Positions 43,742-63,700 of a stretch of 64,000 nucleotides of DNA are shown here, piece after piece. The DNA is from Diplosphaera chodatii (lineage: Eukaryota > Chlorophyta > Trebouxiophyceae > Prasiolales > Stichococcaceae), in the NCBI GenBank assembly GCA_032358165.1, contig JAALGY010000008.1, positions 992,001-1,056,000 on the forward strand, written 5' to 3'. Under the pieces are notes generated by a model. It was not told the DNA's origin, searched no databases, and worked only from the letters and a program-made list of their open reading frames with translations. The position numbers and the translations under genes are program-made. Position 1 is the stretch's first letter. Every line of letters begins with the position of its first letter.

Positions 43742-46569
43742 CTAGCCTCGCTTTCGCCGCCGCTGCAATGCACAGATCACTGGGTGATGGCGGTGTTTGC
43801 TGTGGAGAGCGCAAATGCGCACCACTGCTGCAGCAGGGGCTGGCACGCACACTGTGATCTGCACGAACAACCAGCCAATCGACCTACCTCTGTATCGGGA
43901 CTGTCACCGGCCCACAAGCGCTGCCGCTCGGGGTCTGCCTCCATGCTGGAGCCTGCTGCCGAGTGTGCTTCTAATCTGGCAATGCGTTGCCGGTCCCGTG
44001 GGTATGTGTGATGCAAACCTGCACGAGATCATGCTTATGTAGATTGATGGACAGAAACTCGCATGCTGACACTGAAGCACATCCACTGCTCCTTGATTTG
44101 TGAACTGCGGACTCTCACCAGTGTAGAAGATCAGGCAGAACGTCCACGGCACCAGCAGAAAGACCAACAGCGCATTTCCAAGCGCCTTGGCCTTGGTGAG
44201 GTTCTCGTCCACTGCTTGCACAAGCCAGTGTCAGCACAGCTGGCCTGATTGAGTGAACAGTCATAGCTGAGACATAAAGTGAGGGTGAAAGGTTCGCTGG
44301 CCGACTCACCATCTGCTGAACGGGCAGCCGTTCCATCAAATCCAAAGTAGCGCTCCGCCAACAGACCTACCAGCGGTGCTGCGCATGAAGCCAGCGCGCC
44401 TGCATGCTCACACCCACAGCATGCAACCATGTGACATCGCAACATATCGCCATTGCTTTTGTGTACTGCAAGGACGTGAGTCAGCATGAACTGCTGTGAC
44501 CTCCTGTTGCAGGCTTACCTTCAAAGCACCTGCAAGCATGACAGCAGCGTCGCGTGCCAGTTAAGCCTTTGCATGCATGGCATGCCAGCAACATCTGCTT
44601 ATCGCAGCACTCAGTCGCACCCACCTGTCAAAGGCATAGATCAGATTGCGGCAGTGTGCCGGCACAAGCATCGAGAATATTGGGTTGTTACAGGCTGGAG
44701 CAGACCAGCTCTTCATCAGGCCAAATGCCAGCAGCAGCACGGCATAGGCCACCACTGTGGCAGGCTCGCCATTCAATGGCATGCCCTGCAAACGAAGATG
44801 CAAGCATCAATACATGAAGGGTCCACATGCAAAGAAGTGCGACGTACAGCTGTGTATGTGCAAGGGGTTGCGTCGTCACAGAAGCCTGACGCTGCCTGCA
44901 CCTTGAACAGCCACAGCGAAAAGATAGGCCCAGTGATGACGCTGATCTGTACCACAAAGATCCTGCCATGGTTTGGGTACTTGACTGCTGCCTTGTCCCC
45001 CAGATACCCGCCAAGCAGGCCACCTGTATGGTTGGAGTAACCCAGCTGACCATGAAGATCGGAGTCCAGCATTCACAAACTGTCGTGTGGAGCAGTACCC
45101 CATAGCAGTGACAGTCACCTGCTGCTGTGCCTGTGAGAAACAAGCTCATAAGGGCACTGGCGGCAAAGTCTGACATGCCGATGAGCTGCAGGTACAGCGT
45201 CAGGAAGACGATCGCCGTCCATGGAATTGTGCCAAGGATGCCCTGCAGCACGTGGCAGCACGCTGGCGATGTGAAGCGCTGCAGGCCCTGTCTTCCGCAA
45301 GCCGCCCGCAGGGCAAGCGACACAAGCATGAAGCAGCTTGGTGCAGTTGCTGCCCTTGCCTGGAGGATGATGACCACAAAGGTGGGGCAGCACAGCAGGT
45401 CCTGTATCTCCTGCCGCAGCGGGCGCTCCGCTCCGCTGGGCACCCGCGCCAGCCGCTTGCCGCCCCGGAAGTTGGGGTCCCGCCCAAACGCCAGCGTCGC
45501 CAGGCCGATGAGCGCGCTGACGCAGGCGACCGTGTAGAACACGACGCGCCAGCCCTGAACGCCCCAAAGCTGCATGCCCCCTGCGATGGATATGGTGACA
45601 TCCGTCCTGGCCTGCACACCGAGTTGGGGTTGCGCTGCACATCCCGCGTGTGGGGTGCCCTTGCAAACGGAGGCACACTTGCCTAGGTTCGTGGCATATA
45701 GGCTGCCCAGCATCCCTCCAACCGCTCCTGTGAGGAAGAGGCCTCCAAAGGCCTTGCCACGGTTGCTGTCCACATAGAAGTCTGCAATGAGTGACTGCCC
45801 GCTGGGGATGACCTGCAAACATCAAGCCCAGTGGGCCAGATGCACCAGCTCGAATGGTGACTTGCAGTGCAGGTGGGTGGATTTGCAAAGGACAGGGGTA
45901 AGCGCAGCACGGTCTCAAGGGCCTGACCATTGCAAGCCCCAGGCCATTGATGGCCCATGCCGCCATGCCATGCTGCAGTGTTTTGGCGCTTCCGAACAGC
46001 GACGTCATGCATGCCCAAAGCAGGCAGCCAGCCGCCGTCACCCTGATCCTGTCGTAGAAATGCCCTGTTTCATGCAAGAAGGCGCCGTCGATGAACATCC
46101 ACCCTTTGAAACCCTTTGAGATGCACGCGTTCATCTGCGGGAGTTCATGGTGTAGTGCTGTGGCACAGTCAAGCACCGGCATTGGCAGAGGTTGCTTGCC
46201 TAGAAATCCGCCAATCGGCGACGACAGCGCTTGCACGAGAGCGCGGCACAGCGTGAGTGCCCCCAGCTGAGAGGGCGTGGCGTCCCATGTTGCGCCCACA
46301 AAGTTATATACAGCAGGCAGGATCCTGCGGCCCAACACCCATGCCGCATGAGTCACCTGAACCTCTGCACGCGCCGAAGCACCACGACTTTCACACAAGT
46401 CTCATACTCACTGCTCATCCATGCGCTCCATGACCGCCGCAGCAAAGATCAGCGCAGTGGTCCGGCCACGCCCCGTTACAAAGTCGTCCGCGACCTTCGG
46501 CTCCTCTGACGGCATTTGGCCCACGCTGTGCGGCTCTGGAGCCGCAGCGTCTGCTTCAGCGTCAGGCAT
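43742..46569 (-). CDS. Major facilitator superfamily transporter (Spinster-like group)
   Basis: The protein starts MPDAEADAAAPEPH (ATG at 46569). Helices follow in order: TTALIFAAAVMERMDEQ (46440), GALTLCRALVQALSSPIGGFLG (46230, read in two pieces), AAWAINGLGLAMV (45940), GQSLIADFYVDSNRG then FGGLFLTGAVGGMLGSLY (45750), VVFYTVACVSALIGLATLAFGR (45510, in two pieces), IPWTAIVFLTLYLQLIGMS (45200), GGLLGGYLGD (45000), VAYAVLLLAFGLMKSW (44730), CRNLIYAFDR (44630), CAAPLVGLLAERYFGFDG (44370) and NALLVFLLVPWTFCLIFYTG (44150). The GGYLGD loop and 12-helix plan are MFS hallmarks; substrate cannot be told. The last large exon contains TYPRDRQRIARLEAH. A tentative final exon encodes RRRKRG and TAG at 43742. 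Confidence 0.85.
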
Positions 46570-47039
46570 AAAGCTAGCACTGCCACTACCGTGCGCACGT
46601 CATGGAACCCTCAGGCGTGTCGTTGCTGCTGACAACCCTTCGGCTGATGCACAGGGCCGAAGCAGCCTCCAAAGCGGTTGGTTATCACAACGCTGACACA
46701 ATTGCTGAGAGCAGCCCTTCGGGAGCTGAGGGGCTACTGTGCAGAGCAGGTCGGAACCTGCAAATGTTCATGGAAGAGGTGGCGACCCGTTGCAAGCACA
46801 CCTTTGCCAGGCTGCAACTGCGAAGCGTCGACGGGCGGAAGTGCTGTTTGCTTGCAAGGTGTGTTACAAGGAGTGCAGGTGGCACGTGCCAGCATGCATG
46901 AGATCTCGGCCCAATTGAGAGCTGGTTGAACAGAGCATGCCGCATGCGGGACATGCCGTCATTGACTTGCAACAGTCCAGCATTGTACGCGCGCCGGCAC
47001 CATCGTATTGCTGGGCACCAAATCAATGCGATCACCCAT
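46570..47039. promoter_or_regulatory. Divergent intergenic region
   Basis: It lies between the MFS start (minus) and the GH31 start (plus) and should carry both promoters. A 99-codon plus frame here has no recognisable domain and is not called. Confidence 0.4.
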
Positions 47040-53441
<6,402 letters not shown>

Positions 53442-54180
53442 CGGCAGTTGCTGCTCTGGGCAGCAATGGCAACATCGTCTGTCACAACAGCTTGATGCTT
53501 AGCTTGCATATCCGAACACTGCTAGCTATGCTACTGCTGTGAGAGAGGGTGCTCTTGCGCCTGTACTTGCACATGTGTGTATATTATATACTGTCATGGA
53601 CCCGCCGCTTTTGACGAGCCATTTATTCGGGCAAGATATCAGGATTGCTACCGTGAGCACATGCCTCAATGACAGTTCGCTGGTCAGTCAGTGTCAATGC
53701 ATCCTCTATTTGTCGGCCGACCCACATGCGCAATCTGAGGCAACCCCGCTCACCAATTCACCATTCAAACGCCATCTCATGATCTCCATGCTGTGGCAGC
53801 CGAGGGGCAGCTGCAAGCCTGCACCGGTGTACCCTTTAGTAAACATCCTTCTTCGGCACCCATGATATCCTCATCATCATCATCATGAGCACAGTGCAGT
53901 TCTCCAGTCCTGTGGTATATCCATTGTGGCTCAAGCGTGTGAAACCATCCGGAGCATGCTGTGTTCCAGGCGTAACGCAGTCACGGTGTGACTTGGCAAT
54001 GCTGGAATGTACAATAATATGATCCGATGATTTGCACAGCATGGAACGACAACCGCGTCTCACATGGCGACGCACTCAGCGTAGCCCGATCTGAATTTAC
54101 ATGCTGACCGAGAGGCATGGCGCACGCCCGCAAGCTGCACCAGCTGGCGGCAGCGGGCCGCAGTGCATGGCCCATAGAGT
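53442..54180. other. Intergenic region with a short (ATC)n run
   Basis: It lies between the GH31 stop and the carrier gene, with five or six ATC units near 53872-53886. No gene is seen. It probably holds the GH31 3' UTR and the carrier promoter. Confidence 0.5.
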
Positions 54181-54282
54181 GTGACCATCGCAGCGGCTGA
54201 GCGGATAGTGAATTCCTTGTCTAGGGCCAGCCGCGATGTTTCGCAGGCGGTGATCAGCAGATCGCCGACAGGAGGCGCCACC

Positions 54283-56053
54283 ATGGCGCACCTGGTCTGG
54301 GCGGTCCCGGCACCGCATGAAGCGCAGGGCCATCAACAAGCGTCTGTGCGCAACGACAGCTGGAGGTGAGCCTACACCTAGCATCACTTGGAGATGTACA
54401 TTCGGATTGCGATCCTGATGTGGTGGAATGTTGATTGCTGATTGCTGATGTGCTGGCAGGATGTTCCTGGCCGGGGGCACCGCCGGAGCGATTGCTCGCA
54501 CAGCAACCGCACCGCTGGACCGCATCAAACTTCTCTTCCAAGTGCAGGTGCGTTGTTCATGTCGTACCATTGGTACAAAAAGCGAATGTCAAGCTGCGTC
54601 GCAGTCGCAGTTGTCATCAAGTGCCATGCTCATGGTCAGGCGGTGCCATCAGCCAACTCGGATGCTAAAGCATACACCAGCGTGGGACAGGCTTTCGCCA
54701 AGATATACAGGCGAGCATGCGAATTGTGCTGATGCAGCAGCTGACTGTATCGCCGTGGTCTTGTGCACAAACCCACCCTTCCGTTCTGCGGGCATCAGGG
54801 AAGAAGGCATGTTGGCATTCTGGAAGGGCAATGGCGCCAACGTTATCCGGATCTTTCCATACTCAGCAGCGCAGCTGGCAGCCAACGATACCTACAAGCG
54901 GCTGCTGGAGCCGAAAGACGACAGGTAGAACCCTTCTTCAACGGTGGTGCCTGTACGATCAGGCTGCACGCCGGGGCACACTGGCGCAGCCCTCGTTAAC
55001 CTGAATGACACGAGTGTTTCAACATCGCGTAGAGAGATGACGGTGCCACGGCGGCTGGCGGCGGGAGCCTGCGCTGGCATGACAGCCACTTCTTTGACGC
55101 ACCCGCTGGATGTGGTTCGCCTGCGGTTGGCACTCCCCAACAGCCCCTACAAAGGTCCGCCATGAGCCTGTGACAGACCCACTCACAATGGACTCTACTC
55201 TAGACTTGAACTCGAATGGGGAGGTCACCCTGACGTTGTTTGGCCACCTCCTTTGCAGGCATCTGGAATGCAGTGCAGAGCATTGTCAGGACTGAAGGCG
55301 TCCTGGCCCTGTACAAGGGGATTGCTCCGACTCTCGTTGGTATTGCACCATTCACAGGTACACACCACTGCGCAATCCAAGGACGAGCAGGAATTCACGT
55401 GAACGTCTGCACTCACACGTCCTGTTTGCTGGCTGTTCGCCTGCTAATGCAGTGCTCATATGGTCTGCCACACACCCATAGTGCTCCTGCCCTGCAGCGC
55501 TCAACTTCACCACCTACGACCTGCTCAAGAAACGCCTCTATGGCAGCGAGCGGTGGGTGGCTGATCAGCACATGGCAGGTGTCACTGAAGGTGCATGCGA
55601 CGTCGACAGGTGCAAGCATGTCGCGCCACATTTTGCACCTTGTCTTGCTGATGCAGCGCACCTCAGAGTCCGGTCGCCAACCTGGCATTGGGCGGCACCA
55701 GCGGCTTCACGGCAGCCAGCATCTGCTACCCGCTGGACACGATCAGGCGGCGCATGCAGATGGCGGGACACATGTATGACGGCCAACTAGACGCCTTTCG
55801 CAAGATCTGGCAGCAGGTGCTTCCAAAATGGAAATTGAACAAGGTCGTGCGCAATTGTACGCAAATTGCAGGTGCACATGTGTGCATACACAGATGGCAT
55901 GGTATTGACGCTGTGCAGGAGGGCGCGCGAGGGTTCTACAGAGGATTTTCCGCCAATGCATTGAAGACGGTGCCATCCAATGGGATCCGCTTTGTGGCCT
56001 ACGAATGGTGCAAACGGCTGTACGGGGTGCAGAAGGCAAAAACAGACACATAG
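54283..56053 (+). CDS. SLC25-family metabolite/nucleotide carrier of an organelle inner membrane
   Basis: Three tandem carrier repeats, each with its signature, are spread over about seven exons. Repeat 1: AGGTAGAIARTATAPLDRIK (54470) and EEGMLAFWKGNGANVIRIFP (54800). Repeat 2: AGACAGMTATSLTHPLDVVR (55070) and EGVLALYKGIAPTLVGIAPF (55290). Repeat 3: GFTAASICYPLDTIRRRMQM (55710) and EGARGFYRGFSANALKTVPS (55920). All three PxD-x-[KR] motifs are intact. The end is KTDT at a TAG. The spacing and words such as SLTHPLDVVRLRLA resemble plant thylakoid/mitochondrial ATP-ADP carriers and CoA/APC-type carriers, so an adenine-nucleotide substrate is a guess. Start: ATG 54283 joins in frame to exon 2. 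An in-frame ATG at 54181 is also possible. Confidence 0.9.
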
Positions 56054-56399
56054 GGATGCAGGATCACAGGTCAAAACTATTGTACAAACACAGGCACACT
56101 CCCAGCAAATGGAAGCTGCGGTACATTGATTCAGCTGTTGTTTTGCAGCTACAGCATCTGCATGGTTTGTGGCATTGCCACATGTAGGCTTGCAATGGAG
56201 CGCAAATTGCCGAAACAAGCGACAGGGCGGCAGGCGTTGGCAGTCACATGCAGCCGATAGAGTTGGGACCGAACTCCTTCGCAGGCACATGCTTCGAGAC
56301 TATGAACACAGACGCTCTCAATGTTGCTGCCTAGACATGAACGCCACCGGGGCGTATGGAGAAAACAGGATGCCAGCGCAGGGTGCGCCACCAGAGGCA
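56054..56399. other. Convergent intergenic region
   Basis: It lies between the carrier stop (plus) and the sorting-nexin stop (minus) and probably holds both 3' UTRs. No feature is seen. Confidence 0.5.
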
Positions 56400-59300
56400 T
56401 CAGCGACTGGAGGGACTGGCGCCAGGAGATGTGCCGTCGCTGCTGCCCGCCCCGCCGTTCAGGTCGGCAGCAACAGCCTCCCAGACGCCCGCCGTACGCC
56501 TGTGGAAGGCGTGCTGCACCGTGGCGAGACCCGCCAGCATGTTGGCAAACTCTTCGCTGCGCGTGCCCTGCCACCGCTGCAACTCCTGCAGTCGGGTGTG
56601 GACAGTGTTACCATGATGAGTATCCGCAGGCCTGCTTCAGCAACACCAGCAAAGGACATCCTACACCATATTACAGGGAGCAGGCCCACCATCAGACTCG
56701 AGAGTGTAGACTCAGGCTTTCATGGGTCGACAGGCATCAGGTCACACGAACCTCGAGGTTGCGGTCACGCACGCGCTCATACTCTGCCTGCGCGGCGACG
56801 CCCGCCTCCTGCAGTGCCTTCACCTCCTCCGACAGCGCTGCCGCCTTCCGCGTCTTCCCGTAGTGCGTGCCGTACGTCTGGGCGTCCACAGCAGCAGAGC
56901 GTCAGTGGCGGCTACCAGCACCACAGCAGATTCTGATGATTAAACACACTGAGACTATCACAGAAATGCTGCAGCACCCCAACCTAAATCTGCCACAGCT
57001 GCACAGGCAGGGCTGCATACTGTTGCATCGGCAAAAATATGACACAGGGTGGCAGGTTGCGCGGGGCCGCACCTTGGAGCCCTCGGCCTCGAGCTGCGCC
57101 ACAGCGTCGGACTTGCGCTCGGCCTCATCCCGCAGCGCCTGCACGCTCAGCAGCGCCTCCTCCCGCTGCCGCAGCGCCTGTGGGGTTGATAATTAAGGCC
57201 AGGTTGCAATGCTGGGGACTGACAGGGCGCCGATGCAACACTGCCGTGACCAAGAGTGGAAGGCATCAACAACAGGGTTCTACATGATGGTATCACAGCG
57301 TTGAGTCATTGCAGTTAGTTTCTGCAATCGCCACAGACCTTGCCGGCTGCAGGTGCCATTGCCAGCGCCTCGTGCAGCGGTTCAAGGGCATCTGTGACAG
57401 GCCCCGATGCAGCCTTGGCAACGCGCGCCACCACGACCGCTGCCTGTGGGATCAGGAAGAGCAGTGGCTTGGGGTACAGATGTCACCTGCACCATCAGCA
57501 GGCAAGTGGGCATGGCTGCGGCCTCAAAGCGGACACGCGCGTCTGCTCACCTTGCCGGATTTGACGGCGTGCGCAGCGAGGGACGCGTTCGCTGCGCCTG
57601 CGGCGGTGTACCGCCCCGGCCTGCCCGGCCCATCCTCATCCTGCACAGCAGCACGACCAGGTCACGCTGACTGACGTGCGCAGCTCGCCCTGTGTCTGGA
57701 CTGAGCACCTTGCAACGCGTGGCCCAGGCGGTGCAGCCAGGCACAGGTATCTCGCACGCTCACGGCAGTGCCCTTCCTCCGTCACAATACTGACTACTGG
57801 GGCCAGGCGCACGGCATTCCTGGTTGCGCTGGACCTGGAAGCGGCCCAGGCGGATGAGGGCCATGCCGGTGTCGCCGGTGCGGGCGCCCGCGTCCTCGAA
57901 CGCCAGCGCCAGCGCCTCCGCGTGCCGGGACGCGTCCGACAGCACGGCCGTCCAGTCCTCCAGCCGCTCCTTCTTTGCCAGCAGGTCGAGCTCCGCCTCG
58001 GAGGGCGGCGGGTGGTGCTTCAGGCTGGTGGTCTGCTCCTTGATGCGCCGCAGCAGGTCGCCCGTGCGCCGGGTGGACTGCGCCGCCTCCGCCGCCGACG
58101 GCACCGACGGCTCCGCGCCTGCACCACCGCCGCCCCGTGACCGTTCAGCAGACGGACTCCGTCACCATGCCGACCAACGCTGCACCGTGCGGCAGGGCGG
58201 CTCAGACGCACTGTGCACAGGGACTGTGCCGGCTTGCCGGCCTGCGCCGTCTCCCAGACTCAGTGGGCAGGGGCGCACCCAGCAGCTGGCGCGGCAGGCG
58301 GTGCAGGCCGTCCAGCACGCCGCCGGACGCGGGCTGCAGGTGCGCCCACTCCGGGTCGCTGCCCAGCTGCCCCTCCTTCTCCAGGAACAGCCGCAGCTCC
58401 TGCCAACGACCACTCCAGGACGGTGAGCCAGCCGCCGCTTGACCCCACGGCCACACTGGCAGGTTTCAGCAGGCTACGCAGCCGCACCCGGCTGTGCCCG
58501 ATGACGGGGTGCGATGACAGGCGGCGCAGCCAGACCTCCAGCGCAGCGCAGCGGGACGCCACGAACTCCGAGTCGGGCACCTGAGCAGGTGCGCAGAGCA
58601 GGAAAGTACGTTCTGGGGTGTGCAAGGTGCCTCAATTGCATGCAGGCCATGGGCTTTGCCCAAGCTTGCACTGCAACACACCTGCGCCTCGAGAGGGTTG
58701 GGCTGCTTCTCCGGGCGCGGCGGCAGGAAGTACCCCCGATGTGACACCTTCAGCATGTCCGCCAGGCACTGCAGCCACGTCCATCTGACTCAGGCCACTG
58801 CTGTGGAACAGCTGACCAGCTGACATCTGAGTCGTCACATAATCCCTGTGCAGTTGGAAGGCGTCCCCGCACCACAAAGTCGCGGAAGCGGCGCCGCACG
58901 GAGCGGACGTCACGCGCATCGGGGTCGTGGGTGTCCACGCGGTACAGCACATAGCCGTTCCTCATCCCCGGGAACATGCTGCCCTCCATCTTCTTGATGG
59001 GGTCGCCCACCGTGATGCGCCGCCTGGACGGCGGCCCTGCTGTCGGCCTGCGGGGGCGTGCAGGTGGTATCTCTCCTGTGCTGCGGCCGTTGTGGACAAC
59101 AGGGACACGTCAGGACGTCAAGCTCACTGCCACCCGAGGGCTGTCACCTGGAGCTGTGAGCACGGTCCACACGTGCAATTGGCGGCGGCGTGACTGCTGC
59201 GGCGCTGTGGCTGCTGCCCTTGCTGCCGGCCGCGGGCGGGCTCTGCAGCTGCTGCGGCGCCTGCTCCTGCAGGGGGGCTGCGGCCGCCTCGGGCGAATGC

Positions 59301-59822
59301 CGGAATACATCTGCCTCATCGTCGCGCGGGCTTTCTGGCCCGAAACGACTGCCGTTGCGCACGTAGTCATCTGTCAGCAGCTGCCCGTAGCTGGCAAAGG
59401 TGTCGATGCGCGTGGTGCCCTCGTCGTGAAGCGGGATGTCCTCCTCCGAGACGCTGCCGCCACCGTCGCCGCGCGCCAATGGGTCACCTGAGTCAGGACC
59501 TTCCATAGGTGTCAGGATACAAGGTTTATGTCCTTGTCCTTCCAAAGCATGACGCTCTGCGGCCGAGTCGACGGTCAAGCTGAACCAGTGTGCAACGTCA
59601 TACAATGCCTGGAGGACCAATAGCATCACAGCGAACAGGCAACCATCAGGCACCTGAGAAGGAGCCTCCCAGCGGGTCCCCCAGGCTGCTGCCGCCAGTC
59701 AGCGGGTCCTCGCCGCCGAATGCGCTGCGGGCCAGCGGGTCGTCGTGCAGCGCTTCAGACGAGTCGATGCGCGCGTCGAATGCAAACCGAGACTTCCGCG
59801 GCGCCTCGTCCTCCCCCTTCAT
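56400..59822 (-). CDS. SNX2: Sorting nexin, PX plus BAR, plant SNX2-like
   Basis: Retromer-associated sorting nexins bind PI3P on endosomes and bend the membrane. The start MKGEDEAPRKSRFAFDARID (ATG 59822) begins an acidic disordered head (SVSEEDIPLHDE). The PX domain follows: RITVGDPIKKMEG (59000), GYVLYRVDTHD, the phosphoinositide loop RRRFRDF (58890), and FLPPRPEKQ (58725). Then VASRCAALEVWLRRLSSHPV (58530) closely resembles plant SNX2a/b. The BAR region is helical: GDLLRRIKEQTTSL (58040), HAEALALAFEDAGARTGDTG (57890), LRQREEALLSVQALRDEAER (57150, in part) and ALSEEVKALQEAGVAAQAEY (56800). It ends ADLNGGAGSSDGTSPGASPS then SR at a TGA (56400-56402). Convergent with the carrier gene. Confidence 0.9.
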
Positions 59823-60713
59823 CGAGCACTCATTTGGTTCAGCATTGCTGGCGAGCTGCTGCTGAATGTAAGTTGGTCGACAGCATGCCTTCGTCAGTGG
59901 ATTATTGGTTTAGGTTCCACGGACCGTGGCAGTGGGCGGATCTGCTGACTCTGAAATATCCTTTGATGGCTGCGCCTCCTGTGCATTGCACACGGGTGCA
60001 CTCAACAGCAGCGACAACCAGTATGTAGCACAATGCGTCGGCTATCCTGCCGTGTGCTGATGTGATGCTACGTCCGGACCGCTTACCATGTCATGCTGCT
60101 GTGGCTCTTGCAGCGGATCTGACATCTGCTGCAACCTCAGCGCGCAGGCTACACCAGTGCCTCAGCCTCACAGTTTGCCGGCAACCAAAGCGGATCATAC
60201 ACAGTCTGATCACTGGTTCACAACGTGATGAAGGCTCAATGTTGCAGGACCATTTCCCTTGGGCTCTGGGACGGTGAATGCATGGTATGACATACCAAAT
60301 GTTGGACAGACAATGTCTGAAGCCCGCGGGACAGGGCCTTCAAGACGATCAACACTTTCCTCACCGCTCTACTTGCGTATAGCTTGTGCGCCTGCGTGTG
60401 CAGGGAAGCGATGAAACAGTGCGTCATGGGCTTCCTACTGGCTTTCTAGGGAACCCTGGCAAGTCCCGCAACCCCAATTTGATCAAGATGCCAGCTTGCA
60501 GCCCGTGCGTTGCGCAGACGCGCCGTGCTTGCGTGCACCCGCATCCGTTCAAACGTCTGAATCGCAACTGTGCGTACGGCATCGCCGCAGCGGACAGCGG
60601 TGTTGTACAAAGTAGTAATTGCCAGCGTCAGCCAGCAAGTGTTGTCCTGAAATTTCCCTTGAACGTTCCGATACAGAGCATCACCTAGTCAATTCGCCGA
60701 TCGGTCCTGCAAC
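59823..60713. promoter_or_regulatory. Divergent intergenic region of about 0.9 kb
   Basis: It separates the sorting-nexin start (minus) from the CDPK start (plus) and should carry both promoters. No repeat, RNA gene or convincing ORF is seen. Confidence 0.4.
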
Positions 60714-63700
60714 ATGGGTCAGTGCGCCAGTTCCAGTGGAGGCAAGGAACGGCGGACGCCGAGGCAGCACCGGAAGGAGGCAAAGCAAAACGCGACCAGG
60801 GGTCAGGAAGCAACGCCCGCGCCGAAGGCGGACCATGCGAAAGCAGGGCACACGGTGAGTGCAGGTGCCAGCTGAGGTGTTGTCGTGTGATGCACACCCA
60901 CTCCGGTCTGTTGACACCACTGCTGCTTGCTGTGCAGAATGCACAGGCTGTGCGAGCCGGCAGGGCAAGAGTCCTCGACGACGCTACCCCGGTGAGACAG
61001 TCCCTTCGAAACCTCCACCTGCTTGTTTGCCTGGATCGCCGGCGTTTCAGCGGACAGTCAGCAAGGACGGGGGGGCGCACCGCTGGTACAGCCTGTGAAG
61101 TCACAGCGTCTTGTGATGGCAGGACGTCACGACTCTGTACACGCTGGGCAAGGTGCTGGGAAGGGGTCAGTTTGGCGTGACACGGCTTGCGACGAGCAAG
61201 GCGAACGGCGAGGAGCTGGCGTGCAAGTCCATCTCCAAGCGCAAGCTCCTGTGAGACGCGCTCTTGGTCGCCTTGCAGTCGTGCACCCTGCGGTGGACAT
61301 GCTGGCTTACAAGCAGGTGTCACAGGAGTTTCGGCTGTGACAGGCGACGCCGTTCTACATGCTGCATGCCCAAGGAGTCTGGTCCTGCCCAAGTGTCAAG
61401 CAACGCTGATCGCTCGTCATGCTCACGTATGCAATAGGAGCAAGGAAGATGTGGAGGACGTTCGGCGCGAGGTGCAGATCCTGCATCACTTGGGTGGGCA
61501 CCCCAACATCACGCAGCTCAGGGGCGCCTTTGAGGACCGCCACAATGTGCACCTGGTCATGGAGCTGTGCTCCGGCGGCGAGCTCTTTGACCGGATCGTG
61601 GCCCGGGGCTTCTATAGGTGGGCTGAATAATGTGCAGCCACAACACACCGCCAGTCATAATATCAGCAAACAGCATCCTGTTGGTAACGCAGACAACCTG
61701 GCCAGCAGCATGCTGAGCCAACCTGAGCAGAATCTGCCACGTGCGCAGTGAGAAGGATGCAGCATACATGTGCCGCAGCATCTTGAAGGTGGTTGGCCAC
61801 TGCCACTCGCTGGGTGTAATCCACAGGTCCGCAGCGCAGTGTTGTTGTGCTGTCCCTTGCGCTCAACACTCGGTGCGGCTGTACAGCAGCAAGGCGACTG
61901 TGATGCCCAACAGAGACTTTGCTTCTGCATGGCAGGGACCTGAAGCCGGAGAACTTTTTGCTTTCGTCGAAGGCAGAGGATGCCGCTCTGAAGAGCTGCG
62001 ACTTTGGGCTGTCCGTCTTCTTCAAGCCCAATGAGGTCTTCAATGACGTTGTTGGCAGCCCCTACTACGTGGCACCAGAGGTGAGACGATGGAATGATGC
62101 ACCTGCTGTTGCCAGTCTCTGTCCTTCGGTTCCTGGCAAGATGTGTCACAGGGAGGGCTGCACCACATGCTAATCTCCATCTGCACAGGTCCTGCGGCGG
62201 AAGTATGGCAAGGAAGCCGACATCTGGAGCTCTGGTGTCATCCTGTACATCCTACTGTGTGGCGTCCCACCGTTCTATGGCGAGTCAGAGCAGCAGATCT
62301 TCGACTCGATCCTGAAGGGGCGCCTTGACCTGTCGTCCGACCCCTGGCCGCGGATATCCAGCGATGCAAAGGACGCCGTGCGGCGCATGCTCACCCAGGT
62401 CTGCATGCTGGTCACAAGACCTGTGTTACGAGGCGTTCACTTGTCAGCATAGCAGCCACGGCCCTTTGTGCGGTGTTCATGGGAATGACAGGCTGATGCT
62501 GCCCGCTGCAGGACCCCCGGAAGCGGGCGACCGCCGACGAGATCCTGCAGCACCAGTGGATGAAGGAGCACGGGACAGCCAGCAGCGCGCCGCTGGACAA
62601 CGTCATCCTGCGCCGCATGCAGGGCTTCTCGGCCATGAACAAGCTGAAGCAGCAGGCGCTCTACATCCTGGCCAAGAACATGGCGCCCGCCGAGGTCGCC
62701 GGCCTGCGCGCCATCTTCCAGGTGTCCACCACTTGGAACATCTGTATCACTCTCTGCAGCAAGCTGCACTGGCCAGATGTAACGACAGTTGGTTGCCCAC
62801 ACCGGCAGAGTGACCCCTGCAGGCGATGGACACGGACAAGAACGGCACCATCACGATCGACGAGCTGCGGAGGGGCCTGCGGGAGCAGGGCAGCACCGTC
62901 AGCGAGGAGGAGCTCGACACGCTGGTGAGCGATGTTCATCGAGATGCTCGTGGTGCGACTGTGCCTGCCGCACGGACGAGCCCACCCGCCTTTCGGTTGC
63001 AGCCAGCCGTGCTGAGGCTGTCATCAGCCTGCCCATGCAGGTTCGGCAACTGGATGCTGACAACTCAGGTGCGGACCCGCTGTTCTCCCTTTGCAAATTT
63101 TCGAGGGCAGGACAACTGTGTTGCATCTGTTTGCCCATCTTGCATCTTGACATGATACCGAGTCTTTTGGCAGGCGCAATTGACATCGAGGAGTTCATCG
63201 CTGGCACCATCAACCTGAGCGCGATGCAGAGCAGCGATAACCTTGCGGCTGTTTTCGAGGAGTTCGACACCGATGGCTCAGGTTACCAGTCGTTGTCGAG
63301 CCCAACCTTGGTACAGCTGCTGTCTTGCTGTGATGCAGTACCAGCGTGCGCAGAAGGTGAAGGTGATGCTGACAAACGAAGTGGTAAACTGCAGGGTTCT
63401 TGTCGCGCGATGAGCTGTACGCTGCTCTGAAGCAGTATGGCGGCGACGTGCACGTGGACATTGAGCAGGTCCTGGCTGAGGTTGACAAGGTGACCTTGCA
63501 TGTGCAGACCCTGCTACTGCTGTGGTGCTCTGTGTTCTCAACAAAGTTCACTTATGCATGCATTAACGTTGGGTTTACAGCCGTGTCTGAACTTTGCCTC
63601 TGACATGCAGGACGCTGACGGCAGGATTGACTTTGACGAGTTCACAGCCATGATGACGGCAGGCAACCAGGAGATCCTGTCGTCGAAATCGACACTGCGG

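Noticed and set aside
46602..46929. Plus-strand ORF of 99 codons between the MFS and GH31 genes
   Set aside because: No domain recognised. It occupies the probable divergent promoter region and has no supporting exon structure.
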